In this document: positions 52,294 through 60,337 of the stretch, piece after piece
Numbering within the stretch: position 1 is the first letter of the stretch
Layout of the letters: the number at the start of each line of letters is the position of its first letter
DNA from: Thiocapsa rosea
Lineage (GTDB): Bacteria; Pseudomonadota; Gammaproteobacteria; Chromatiales; Chromatiaceae
Reading direction: 5' to 3'
Assembly: GCF_003634315.1 (NCBI RefSeq)
Contig: NZ_RBXL01000001.1
Span: forward strand, 3,018,501-3,082,500
DNA length: 64,000 nt
The notes under the pieces: model-generated
Told to the model about the DNA's origin: nothing
What the model saw: only the letters and a program-made list of their open reading frames with translations
Database searches by the model: none
Program-made: the position numbers and the translations under genes

Positions 52294-52367
52294 TGGAGAA
52301 TCTCCTCTTTCAAAATGTCGGGAAGCGCAACCGGGCGTCTCGGCCATGCCTCCTGCGTGCGTGCCCG

Positions 52368-52546
52368 GTGCGGTATGCGCCATCTGTTGGAGTGGTTTGG
52401 CCGCGCCAGTCCCGACAACTGTCGGAGCTGGCGCGGTTTAAAGGATTAAAGAAATTAAATTCTAACCCGCGTCTCGCCGAGATCGAGGAAACCTCCGAAG
52501 CCAAACGCAAAATGAAAATGGCGCATCTCGCTCCGGACGCGGTTTA
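52368..52546. repeat. Composite repeat: GCGCGGTTTAA element joined to 85-bp copy C
   Basis: First part 52368-52443 (gtgcggtatgcgcc... GGAGCTGGCGCGGTTTAAA), AT-rich linker (ggattaaagaaattaaattc), then the 85-bp unit 52463-52546 (TAACCCGCGTCTCGCC to GGACGCGGTTTA). The same order and linker occur at 34097-34351. Confidence 0.88.
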
Positions 52547-52625
52547 TCATCGATGATGGCTCTTGGCGAAGAGTCCACTCCTGCCGTTCGCACCCCGATA
52601 TCGCACCTTCATGGAGAGTTCATCG

Positions 52626-52802
52626 ATGCAGATCGAAGTCACAGGCATTCTCGGCCTGATTCACCTGATCCTGACGATCTACGCCATCGTCAAGATCGTC
52701 GGCAGCTCCGCCGGTACCGGCTCGAAGGTGCTGTGGATCGTTCTTGTCCTCTTGTTGCCGGTCTTGGGCCTGATTCTATGGTTTCTTTTCGGCCCGAGCT
52801 GA
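52626..52802 (+). CDS. Small PLDc_N-type membrane protein
   Basis: A 58-residue protein with two hydrophobic segments: GILGLIHLILTIYAIVKIV and VLWIVLVLLLPVLGLILWFL, ending FGPS. This is the PLDc_N pattern found at the N terminus of phospholipase D-type synthases, here as a stand-alone unit. A GGAGAG lies 8 bp before the ATG. It lies 190 bp from the oppositely oriented cardiolipin synthase gene, with repeats between. Role unknown. Confidence 0.78.
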   Translation: MQIEVTGILGLIHLILTIYAIVKIVGSSAGTGSKVLWIVLVLLLPVLGLILWFLFGPS

Positions 52803-52806
52803 GCTT

Positions 52807-52998
52807 AAACCGCGTCCGGAGCGAGATGCGCCATTTTCATTTTGTGTTCAGCGTCGGAGACTTCCCTGATCTTGGCGAGACGCGGTTTAAATTTTAACCT
52901 TTTTATATTTTAAACCGCGCCGACTCCAACGGTCGTCAAGTCTGCCGAGGCCGATCCGATCCAAAAACAACGCATACCGCACCGGGCGCGGTTTAGAG
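52807..52998. repeat. Composite repeat: 85-bp copy D (inverted) joined to a GCGCGGTTTAA element
   Basis: 52807-52890 is the reverse orientation of the 85-bp unit (TTAAACCGCGTCCGGAGC to GACGCGGTTTAA). An AT-rich linker (attttaacctttttatat) leads to 52912-52994 (TAAACCGCGCCGACTCC to GGGCGCGGTTTAG). The last unit supplies the TAA stop of the cardiolipin synthase gene. Confidence 0.88.
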
Positions 52999-54417
52999 GA
53001 TCGGCCCCAACATGGCGATACTGTTGTTCAGGAGGCGCCGGCCCGGTCCCCAGGCCGCGACGGTCTTGGCGTCGACGGGGCGGGAGCGGGCGATGTAGCT
53101 GTCCTGGCGCTCGCGCATGGTCGCCGTGAGCGCCGGATCGTAGACCAGGATGTTGTTCTCGAAGTTGAGCTCGAAGCTGCGCCGGTCCATGTTGGCCGAT
53201 CCGATCAGGGTGACGGCACCGTCCAGGGTCAATGATTTGGTGTGCAGGAGCCCGCCTTCGAACTCGAAGATCCGCACCCCGGCAGCGAGGAGGTCGGCGT
53301 AATAGCTTCGGCTGGTCGCGCCCACGACGAACGAATCGTTGCGGGCCGGAAAAACGATGCTGGTCCTCACGCCCCGGTAGGCCGCCCCGCAGAGTGCGCT
53401 CTGCATGGCTTCATCGGGGACATAGTAAGGTGTCGAAATCACCAGCTCCTCGCGTGCACTGTAGATCAAGGACGCGAACAGCTCGGGCATCGCCGAGGCG
53501 CGCACGGTCGGTCCGGTGCCGATCACCTGTGCCACGAACCCCGCGTTCGCCGCCGGCACGGGACGGCGCAGCAGTGCATCGATGCCGTCGTCCACATGTG
53601 CCAGCCAGTCGCTCGCGAACAGGATCTGATTCTGGCGTGCGATCGGCCCCTCGAAGCGCATCATGGCGTCGACCCAGGGGGCATATTTGGCCTTGATCCG
53701 GAACTCCGGATCGGCGCAATTTTGGCTGCCGCAATAGGTGATGCTGTCGTCGATCACCAAGATCTTGCGATGGTTGCGCAGGTCGATGCGTCCCCCGAGC
53801 GGGCGCAGCAAGGGGTTGACGATCGGCAGCGCGCGCGCCAAGCGCACGCCCGCGTCGGCCATCCGCTGCCAATGGATCGAATGGATCAGCCGGCGCGAGC
53901 CCAGATCGTCCGCCATGGCCCGACAGGTGACGCCGCGCCGGGCGGCACGCTCCAAGGCCGCGACCATCGACAGCCCATTGTTGTCGGGCAGCCAGATGTA
54001 GAAGTTCAGGTGCACATGATCGGTTGCGGCGTCGATGTCCGCGACCATGGCGTCGATCGCGGCGTTGGAGTCCGCCATCAGGGTCGCCCGGTTTCCGCCC
54101 ACCGGGGCAAAGCCGCTGATGGATTCACCGAGCCGGAACAGGTGCCGATAGGTGTCCGGGATCTCGGGCGGCGCAAGCCGGCGATCGAAATCATTCGCCA
54201 ATTCGGGAACCCGCGCAAAGATTCGCCGCATCCGTTCGCCGCGATGTCGCCCCAGATTGACCTCTCCGAGCAGGACGTAAGCAACCGCCCCGACCACCGG
54301 GACCGCCAGGATCACCACCACCCAGGCGATCCGGGATGCCGGCTGCCGATTCGGCCGCAGCAGCACACGCACGACCAGTCCGACTTGGATGAGCAGATGC
54401 AGGAACAGGATGATCAT
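52993..54417 (-). CDS. cls: Cardiolipin synthase
   Basis: Phospholipase D-superfamily enzyme of the inner membrane that makes cardiolipin from phosphatidylglycerol. 474 residues. Two N-terminal membrane segments (MIILFLHLLIQVGLVVRVLL and IAWVVVILAVPVVGAVAYVL, the PLDc_N unit). HKD motif 1 is NHRKILVIDDS near 216; motif 2 is LHTKSLTLDGAV near 391, followed by IGSANMDRRSFELNFENN. The ATG at 54417 overlaps the stop of the upstream gene (ATGA). A very long open frame upstream is spurious. Confidence 0.94.
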   Translation of the reverse strand: MIILFLHLLIQVGLVVRVLLRPNRQPASRIAWVVVILAVPVVGAVAYVLLGEVNLGRHRGERMRRIFARVPELANDFDRRLAPPEIPDTYRHLFRLGESISGFAPVGGNRATLMADSNAAIDAMVADIDAATDHVHLNFYIWLPDNNGLSMVAALERAARRGVTCRAMADDLGSRRLIHSIHWQRMADAGVRLARALPIVNPLLRPLGGRIDLRNHRKILVIDDSITYCGSQNCADPEFRIKAKYAPWVDAMMRFEGPIARQNQILFASDWLAHVDDGIDALLRRPVPAANAGFVAQVIGTGPTVRASAMPELFASLIYSAREELVISTPYYVPDEAMQSALCGAAYRGVRTSIVFPARNDSFVVGATSRSYYADLLAAGVRIFEFEGGLLHTKSLTLDGAVTLIGSANMDRRSFELNFENNILVYDPALTATMRERQDSYIARSRPVDAKTVAAWGPGRRLLNNSIAMLGPIL

Positions 54418-54740
54418 GGATTCGGCCTGCTCGGGAACGTCTCGGTCCAGAGCCCGATGCCCATGACCAGAAAGGCAACGGCCAGGACGACACAGGCAAT
54501 CGCCGCGATCAGGGTCGCGATTTCGGCGCCTTGACTGCGGCGGTGCTTGAAGCCCCAAAACGCACCGGCGGCCGTGATCAGAAAACCGAACTCGCCGATG
54601 AAGAGTCGGGTGAGCAAGGGCATCCCGCGCGGTGCCTGCGTCTCGATTGCGCCGCCGGGTCCGCTGCCCAACGCAAGCACGAGCGCGAGAATCAGGCCGA
54701 GGCCTGCCGCAGCCCAGGTGAAAGGGAATCGTTTGCTCAT
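54414..54740 (-). CDS. Hypothetical membrane protein
   Basis: A 108-residue protein with three hydrophobic segments (FTWAAAGLGLILALVLALGS, FIGEFGFLITAAGAFWGF, ATLIAAIACVVLAVAFLVMG). The ATG at 54740 follows GAGGA; another lies nine codons earlier. It is translationally coupled to cls by a 4-bp overlap, so it may help synthesise or place cardiolipin, but no family was recognised. Confidence 0.7.
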   Translation of the reverse strand: MSKRFPFTWAAAGLGLILALVLALGSGPGGAIETQAPRGMPLLTRLFIGEFGFLITAAGAFWGFKHRRSQGAEIATLIAAIACVVLAVAFLVMGIGLWTETFPSRPNP

Positions 54741-54957
54741 GCGCGTCCTCGTCTCCGTGTCTTCCAAGAGCCCGGTCGAGGATTATCCTCCGACGGCGAT
54801 GCCCTGTCGTCGTGTCGGTTCGGATTGAACCATTGCCGAGCGCTGCCATCTTATGCTGCAGTGCACAATAAACGTCTCGGCGACCCGGTTGTCGGCCTCG
54901 AAAGCCGGCCGTGGCGGCGCGACGAGTCGGTGCGTCCAGAATCCGGAGAGCCTTGCC

Positions 54958-55845
54958 ATGAAGATCAGTATCGAGCGTGCCCGCAGCCGAGCCTCGCCCC
55001 GCGGCGAGGCCGTGCGCCTGAAAGACGGTACCTTTTGTCGGATTCACCCGATCGAGCGAGGCGATCCGGAGATCGTCACGGCCTGTTTCGACGGGCTTTC
55101 AAATGCGTCGCGTCGATTGCGGTTTTTCGGGGCGAAGCGCGCGCTGACCGAAGCGGATCTGGCCTACCTGACGGGTGCGGACGGACACGATCATCTCGCC
55201 TTCGCGGCGCTTCGCCGGACGGTGTCGGGAGGGCGCGACGAGGTGCTCGGCGTGGCCCGATGCATCCGCTCCAAGTCCGGATCCGAGCCCGTATCCGAAA
55301 CGGCGGAGCTGGCGATGGCCGTTGTCGACCAGGCTCAAGGAAACGGCGTGGGGAGCGCGTTGCTGGAGCATTTGATCGAGGCGGCGCGGGAGCAGGGGAT
55401 CCGCCGATTTCGCTGCGAGGTCCTCGCCGACAACGAAGGGATGCGCGCTCTGGCCAGACGGCTCGGTGGCCATCCGGTTTGGTTGGACGACGGCACGCTC
55501 GAATATGACTGCGCGCTTCCCGAGACCGTCTCGATCCACAGCGGTTCGGGGCTGGATCAAGGCCGGGCAACGGGCCTGCTGTGGGAGCCGGGGATCCCGG
55601 GCTCCCCGGAAACCGCTCCTCGGCGGGGCGCGGGTGCGGTGACGGACGTCTGGACCAGCTCATGGGAGCGCGCGGCCAATGTCTCGATCGCCTTCTTCGA
55701 GACCGCTGCCCTAGTTTGGTACGATCGTGTTCTACCGAGTCGCATCGAGGATTTAAACCGCGTCCAGAGCGACATGCGTCGTTTTCACGCTGTGTTCAGC
55801 GTCGGGGGCTTCCTTGATCTTGGCGAGACGCGGTTTAAAGTTTAA
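54958..55845 (+). CDS. GNAT-family acetyltransferase-like protein with a repeat-encoded tail
   Basis: A 295-residue protein. RLKDGTFCRIHPIERGDPEI...SNASRRLRFFGAKRALTEADLAYLT is the N-terminal pattern of stand-alone acetyltransferases related to the Pat-type GNAT domain. ELAMAVVDQAQGNGVGSALL holds the acetyl-CoA loop (Q-x-x-G-x-G). The substrate is unknown. The ATG at 54958 follows GGAGAG. From 55753 the frame enters an 85-bp repeat, so the last 30 residues (LNRVQSDMRRFHAVFSV...) are encoded by a mobile palindrome. The native end probably lay near residue 265. Confidence 0.8.
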   Translation: MKISIERARSRASPRGEAVRLKDGTFCRIHPIERGDPEIVTACFDGLSNASRRLRFFGAKRALTEADLAYLTGADGHDHLAFAALRRTVSGGRDEVLGVARCIRSKSGSEPVSETAELAMAVVDQAQGNGVGSALLEHLIEAAREQGIRRFRCEVLADNEGMRALARRLGGHPVWLDDGTLEYDCALPETVSIHSGSGLDQGRATGLLWEPGIPGSPETAPRRGAGAVTDVWTSSWERAANVSIAFFETAALVWYDRVLPSRIEDLNRVQSDMRRFHAVFSVGGFLDLGETRFKV

Positions 55846-56026
55846 TTTTTTCAATATTTTAAACCGCACCAGCTCCGACAGTCGTCGGAGCTGGCGCGGT
55901 CACGCCATTCCAACGAATGACGCATACCGCACCGGGCGCGGTTTAAACCGTGCCGTCTCCAGCGGTTGTCGAATCCGCCGGGGCCGATCCCATCCAAAAA
56001 CATCGCATACCGCGCTGGGCGCGGTT
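55753..56026. repeat. Composite repeat: 85-bp copy E (inverted) plus two GCGCGGTTTAA elements
   Basis: 55753-55838 is the inverted 85-bp unit. An AT-rich linker (agtttaattttttcaatatt) joins it to 55858-55945 (TTTAAACCGCACCAGCTCC to GGGCGCGGTTTAAA), and a second unit follows to 56026 (ccgtgccgtctccagcgg to GGGCGCGGTTG). It overlaps the end of the GNAT gene and reaches to 8 bp before the next ATG. Confidence 0.88.
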
Positions 56027-56033
56027 GAGGAAT

Positions 56034-56585
56034 ATGAACATTCGCGCGTTCGAAGAGAAACATCCAAGGATCGATGCGTCCGCGTGGGTCGACGAGACCG
56101 CGGTGGTGATCGGCGAGGTCACGCTCGGTGCGTCTGTCTCCGTGTGGCCGGGATGCGTGATCCGAGGGGATATCCATCGCATCGAGATCGGCGCGCGCTC
56201 CAACATTCAGGACGGGAGTGTTCTGCATGTCTCGCACGACAGCCGCTTCATGCCCGGAGGGGCACCGCTGATCGTCCACGAGGATGTCACCGTCGGTCAT
56301 CAGGTGGTCCTGCATGGATGCGAGATCGGCCATCACTGTCTGATCGGAATCGGTGCTCGGGTGCTCGACCGTGCGGTGCTCGAGCCCTTCACGATGCTCG
56401 GTGCCGGGTCCCTGGTGACGCCGGGGCAGGCCCTGGAGGGCGGCTGGCTTTGGCTCGGCGCGCCGGCGCGGCGGGTGCGGATGCTGACGGATCGGGAGCG
56501 CGAATATCTGGACTATGTGGCTGAGAATTATGTGCGGCTGGCTGCCCGGCATCGGGCGGGATCGACCGCTGCATCGCCGCAATAG
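56034..56585 (+). CDS. Gamma carbonic anhydrase family protein
   Basis: A 183-residue left-handed beta-helix protein. Hexapeptide turns run from AVVIGEVTLGASVSVWPGCV through GVIRGD-type IRGDIHRIEIGARSNIQDGS to VGHQVVLHGCEIGHHCLIGIGA. The three His of the zinc site are in VLHVSHDS and GHQVVLHGCEIGHH. This is the YrdA/PaaY-like branch of the family; carbonic anhydrase activity is not guaranteed. The ATG follows a TGAGGA ribosome-binding site that is itself at the edge of a repeat. Confidence 0.9.
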   Translation: MNIRAFEEKHPRIDASAWVDETAVVIGEVTLGASVSVWPGCVIRGDIHRIEIGARSNIQDGSVLHVSHDSRFMPGGAPLIVHEDVTVGHQVVLHGCEIGHHCLIGIGARVLDRAVLEPFTMLGAGSLVTPGQALEGGWLWLGAPARRVRMLTDREREYLDYVAENYVRLAARHRAGSTAASPQ

Positions 56586-56619
56586 GGCGGCAGCGACAGG
56601 CCGCATGACTGCATCGGGA

Positions 56620-56695
56620 GGATGGGTTTCGCGCCGGTGAGGCGGAAGCTTGGCGCTGGGAGGATGGGTTTCGCTGCGCTCTACCCATCCTACGT
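56620..56695. repeat. GGATGGGT hairpin repeat, partial and full copy
   Basis: GGGAGGATGGGTTTCGC (56620-56636), then 28 bp of other sequence, then the full GGATGGGT...ACCCATCC hairpin to 56694. Same layout as 38880-38970. Confidence 0.8.
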
Positions 56696-56712
56696 TCGGG
56701 GGAGGTGGGGGG

Positions 56713-57675
56713 TTATCCGCTCTGTGATTGGGACGATGGGGCCGGGGGCCGGGGGGTGGCGGCCGGTGGCTCTCCGACATCGGAGGCTTCGCTGCCTGCA
56801 GGCGATACGCGATTCACATCCACGGCCACCCGCAGCTCGTGGGATCCCCCGCCGTAGAAGATGCCGCGCAGCGGCGTGACGTCTTGGAAGTCGCGGCCGA
56901 CGGCGGTGGTGATGTGCTGCTCGCCCGGGATCTGATCGTTGGTGGGGTCGAAATCGATCCAGCCCAGGTTGGGAATGAGCACCGAGAACCAGGCATGCGA
57001 GGCGTCCGCGCCTTGGAGCTTGACCTGGCCCGGCGGCGGGAGTGTTTCCAGATAGCCGCTGACATAGCGGGTCGCGAGTCCGAGTCCGCGCAGACCGGCG
57101 ATGGCGACGTGTGCGAAATCCTGACAGACACCTTTGCGCTGCTCCATCACCTCGGTCAGTGGGGTGGCGATGGTCGTGGAGGTCGGGTCGTAGACGAAGT
57201 CGCGGTAGATGCGCCCCATCAGCTCGATGGTCGCTTCCAGGATCGGGCGCCCCGGCGCAAAGGATTCGGCGGCGTAGGCGCGCGCGTCGGGATCCGACGG
57301 GACGAGCGGCGAGGGGAGGGTAAAGATGCGCAGGTCGGTCATGGGCTCATCGTAGCGATCGTGCAGACGATCCACGATCCGCTCCCAGGGCTGTGTCGCC
57401 TCGGGTTTCGGCAAGGTCGGGGCGACCACCTCCACCTCGCTCTGGGCGCGCACCTCGAGTGCATCGTGGGCCTGCTGGATCGAGAAATAGCTCACCCGGT
57501 TGCCGAAGAAATCCTCGTGCTCGCGATGAACCGCAGGCCAGGGATCGACCCGGATCTGGCTGGACAGACAGCGCTGGCGCGCGGTCTGGGGCGGTTTCAG
57601 ATGCGCGATGCTGTGGCACAGCGACACCGGCTCGGCGTACTCGTAGCGGGTGACGTGATTGATCCGGAGTCTCAT
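56713..57675 (-). CDS. Bacterial transglutaminase-like cysteine protease family protein
   Basis: A 320-residue protein. The N-terminal MRLRINHVTRYEYAEPVSLC is the transglutaminase-N beta-sandwich. The catalytic core has Cys in RKGVCQDFAHV (about 183), His in DASHAWFSVLIP (about 227) and Asp in WIDFDPTND (about 242). The C-terminal tail is Pro/Ser-rich. The start overlaps the stop of the ATP-grasp/alpha-E gene by 4 bp. Such triads or pairs are a common conserved neighbourhood; a peptide-ligating and -cleaving pathway is inferred, the product is unknown. Confidence 0.9.
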   Translation of the reverse strand: MRLRINHVTRYEYAEPVSLCHSIAHLKPPQTARQRCLSSQIRVDPWPAVHREHEDFFGNRVSYFSIQQAHDALEVRAQSEVEVVAPTLPKPEATQPWERIVDRLHDRYDEPMTDLRIFTLPSPLVPSDPDARAYAAESFAPGRPILEATIELMGRIYRDFVYDPTSTTIATPLTEVMEQRKGVCQDFAHVAIAGLRGLGLATRYVSGYLETLPPPGQVKLQGADASHAWFSVLIPNLGWIDFDPTNDQIPGEQHITTAVGRDFQDVTPLRGIFYGGGSHELRVAVDVNRVSPAGSEASDVGEPPAATPRPPAPSSQSQSG

Positions 57676-60302
57676 GAGGCGCCTCGCGCTGCGGCTCGGC
57701 GCAGCAGGCTGTGCGGCTGCTCTTCGTGTCTGAAATACTGGGCCGTGATGGCGTCCGAGATGGCAGCGCTTTGCCGATCCAGCTCGGCCAGCATGGCGGC
57801 CAGCGCGGCGCGGCGCGCGCCTGCCTTGTCCGGCTGGACCATGTTGTCGATCTCGGCCAGGCGGATGCCGGTGAGACCTTTGAGGACGTGCTTTTCCACC
57901 GCCGTGCGCCCGACGGTCATGTCGGCGCGCGGCAGCTCGGAGATCAGGCGTTCGAGCTGCACGAGCTGATAAGCCAGGGCGCGCGGGTTGCCCTCGTCCT
58001 GAAAGACCAGGTCCAGGAGTGCGCCGATCCGGGTGCCGGCGCGATAGCGTCGGCGGTAGGTGATGAGACTGTCGGTCACGCCGAGAACCGCCTCGATGAC
58101 CATGTTCTCGTCCTGCTCGCCCGCAATCGGCACCAGCATGGAGCGCAGGAGGCTCGCGGTGGAGGCGGCGCGCTCGAGCCGACGTCCGATCTCGAGGAAG
58201 TGCCAGCCTTCGTTGTGGGTCATGTTCTCCTGGGTGAGAGCGGAAAATGCCACCAACGAGGTGATCAAAGGGTCCAGCTCGTCGAGGGCGAGCGAGAGCT
58301 GACCGGGTGGTTCATGGGTGAGGTTGCCGAGATGGGCCTCGATGTCGCTCACGATGCGCCAGGTGTCGGCGGAGAGACGGTCGCGGACCGAATAGGCGGC
58401 CTGACCCAGGGCTTGGAGCGTTTGCGGGAGACCGCCCAGACGTGCGGGATCGGAGATGAGCGAGAGCATCTCGGGCACGGGGTTGCGCAGACGTTCGGCC
58501 GCGCCGGTTCCGATGAAGCCGGGGAAGGACTGGGTCTGATTGGTCAGCGCCTCCAGGAGCGAGCGCAGACAGCAGGAGTCGCCCGTCGAGGCGGCATAAT
58601 CGCTGCGCTCGGAGAGTTTGAAGATGGTGATCCGCAGCAGCCGCACCAGTCCCTCGGCGCGCTCGGCATAGCGACCGATCCAGAATAGATTGTCGGCGAC
58701 CCGGCTGGAGACCTCGCTCTCCTGCGTGACCGCGGGCGTGTGCATCTCGGTCGTGACCAGCAGGCTTTCCTGGCGTTCCGGTTCGGAGGCGACGACCCAG
58801 ACGTCCTTGGCCAGCCCGCCGAGCTGATTGGAGTTGAGCGCGGCGTCGCTGTTCGGGGTGACCCGCCCGAGTCCGCCGGGCATGACCGCGTAGCCCTCTT
58901 CCTCGGCGGTCAAAAAGGTTCGCAGCACGCTGGGTCTGGGTTCGAGGTGTCGACCGATGAGCGCCGGAGCGGTCGAGGGTTTCACCCGCTCCTGTGCGAT
59001 GTAGCTGTCCGGGCGTTTCTGAATGGCTTGCAGGAGCGCCGCGCGTGCGGGCGCATCCATGGTGTCGGGGAAGAGGCAACGCAGACCGTCACGCTTGTTC
59101 AGCGGCTTGATGACGAGCTGATCGAGACGGTCCAAGACCTGGACCAGCGACTCCGGATCGCCGCACCACCAGGTGGGGATATCCGGGATGTGCAGCTCCT
59201 CGCCCAGCAGCTCTCGGCACAGGCTCGGCAGAAAGGCCGGGAGCGCCGGGTGCTCGAGGATACCGCTGCCCAGCGCGTTGGCGATCACCACATTGCCGGC
59301 CCGCACCGCTTGGACTAAGCCCGGCACGCCGAGGAACGAGTCTTCGCGCAGCTCCAGCGGGTCGCACCAACCGTCGTCGACGCGACGCAGGACGGCATCG
59401 ATGCGCTCTAGCCGACCGAGTGTCCGCAGCCAGAGTGCCCCGTCGCGCACGGAGAGATCCCCGCCTTGGACGAGCGTAAAGCCGAGATAGTTGGCCAGAT
59501 AGGCGTGCTCGAAATAGGCCTCGTTCTCCGGCCCCGGCGTGAGGACGACCACACGCGAATGCTCCGCCCGTCGCGGCGCAAGACGCGTCAAGGTGCGCCG
59601 GATCGAGCGGAAGAACCCGGCGAGACGATGCACATGCGAGTCGCGGAACATGCTGGGCAGCACGCGCGAGAGGACGACGCGGTTCTCGAGCGCATAGCCG
59701 AACCCGAGCGGACTCTGGGTACGGTCGCCGATGATCCGCCAGTGCCCGTCCGGCGTGCGGGTCAGATCGGCGGCGTACTGGATCAAGGGGCGATGACCCG
59801 CGACCTCCACGCCGTGACAGGGGAGCAGAAATGCGGGGCTGGCGTCGAACAGCTCCGCCGGCAAGAGGCCGCTGCGGATCAGTTTGCGCGGCCCGTAGAG
59901 GTCGAGCAGGATCTGGTTGAGCAGGTCGGCGCGCTGGATCAGTCCGCGCTCGAGCTCGGCCCACTCCTCGCTGCGAATGAGCAGCGGCAGCAGATCCAAC
60001 TCCCAGGGGCGGGACATGCCCCGCGGCTCGGCGTTGAGGTTGTAGGTGACGCCGTTGTCGCGGACCATGCGGGTGGCCTCGCGCCACCGCGCCTCGATGC
60101 CGCTCGGTCCGAGCGTGCGCAAGGCGTCGAGAACATATTGCCAGTGGGGGCGTACCTCGCCCTCGGCCGTGCGCATCTCGTCGTAGCGCTCGGGTAGGGG
60201 CGTATAGGCATCGACCAAACCCGACTGCTCGAGTAAGGGTGCCAGGTCGGGGACAGACATGGGCCTGGGCTCTTTCCGGGACATTGGGTCTGGATTAGAC
60301 AC
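57672..60302 (-). CDS. Circularly permuted ATP-grasp / alpha-E fusion protein
   Basis: An 876-residue fusion. The N-terminal half (about 70-480) is the circularly permuted type 2 ATP-grasp domain: DNGVTYNLNAEPRGMSRPWEL, LLNQILLDLYGPRKLIRSG, VVVLTPGPENEAYFEHAYLA, KPLNKRDGLRCLFPD and the LGGLAKDVWVVAS end. The C-terminal part (about 530-860) is the alpha-E helical domain (RVADNLFWIGRYAERAEGLVRLL...). In many genomes the two halves are separate genes. A downstream ATG (MSVPDLAPLLEQ) is an alternative start. Coupled to the transglutaminase gene by ATGA. Confidence 0.92.
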   Translation of the reverse strand: MSNPDPMSRKEPRPMSVPDLAPLLEQSGLVDAYTPLPERYDEMRTAEGEVRPHWQYVLDALRTLGPSGIEARWREATRMVRDNGVTYNLNAEPRGMSRPWELDLLPLLIRSEEWAELERGLIQRADLLNQILLDLYGPRKLIRSGLLPAELFDASPAFLLPCHGVEVAGHRPLIQYAADLTRTPDGHWRIIGDRTQSPLGFGYALENRVVLSRVLPSMFRDSHVHRLAGFFRSIRRTLTRLAPRRAEHSRVVVLTPGPENEAYFEHAYLANYLGFTLVQGGDLSVRDGALWLRTLGRLERIDAVLRRVDDGWCDPLELREDSFLGVPGLVQAVRAGNVVIANALGSGILEHPALPAFLPSLCRELLGEELHIPDIPTWWCGDPESLVQVLDRLDQLVIKPLNKRDGLRCLFPDTMDAPARAALLQAIQKRPDSYIAQERVKPSTAPALIGRHLEPRPSVLRTFLTAEEEGYAVMPGGLGRVTPNSDAALNSNQLGGLAKDVWVVASEPERQESLLVTTEMHTPAVTQESEVSSRVADNLFWIGRYAERAEGLVRLLRITIFKLSERSDYAASTGDSCCLRSLLEALTNQTQSFPGFIGTGAAERLRNPVPEMLSLISDPARLGGLPQTLQALGQAAYSVRDRLSADTWRIVSDIEAHLGNLTHEPPGQLSLALDELDPLITSLVAFSALTQENMTHNEGWHFLEIGRRLERAASTASLLRSMLVPIAGEQDENMVIEAVLGVTDSLITYRRRYRAGTRIGALLDLVFQDEGNPRALAYQLVQLERLISELPRADMTVGRTAVEKHVLKGLTGIRLAEIDNMVQPDKAGARRAALAAMLAELDRQSAAISDAITAQYFRHEEQPHSLLRRAAARGAS

Positions 60303-60337
60303 GTCATGTCCGGGTGTCGCAAGGTGCGATTAGGGCG

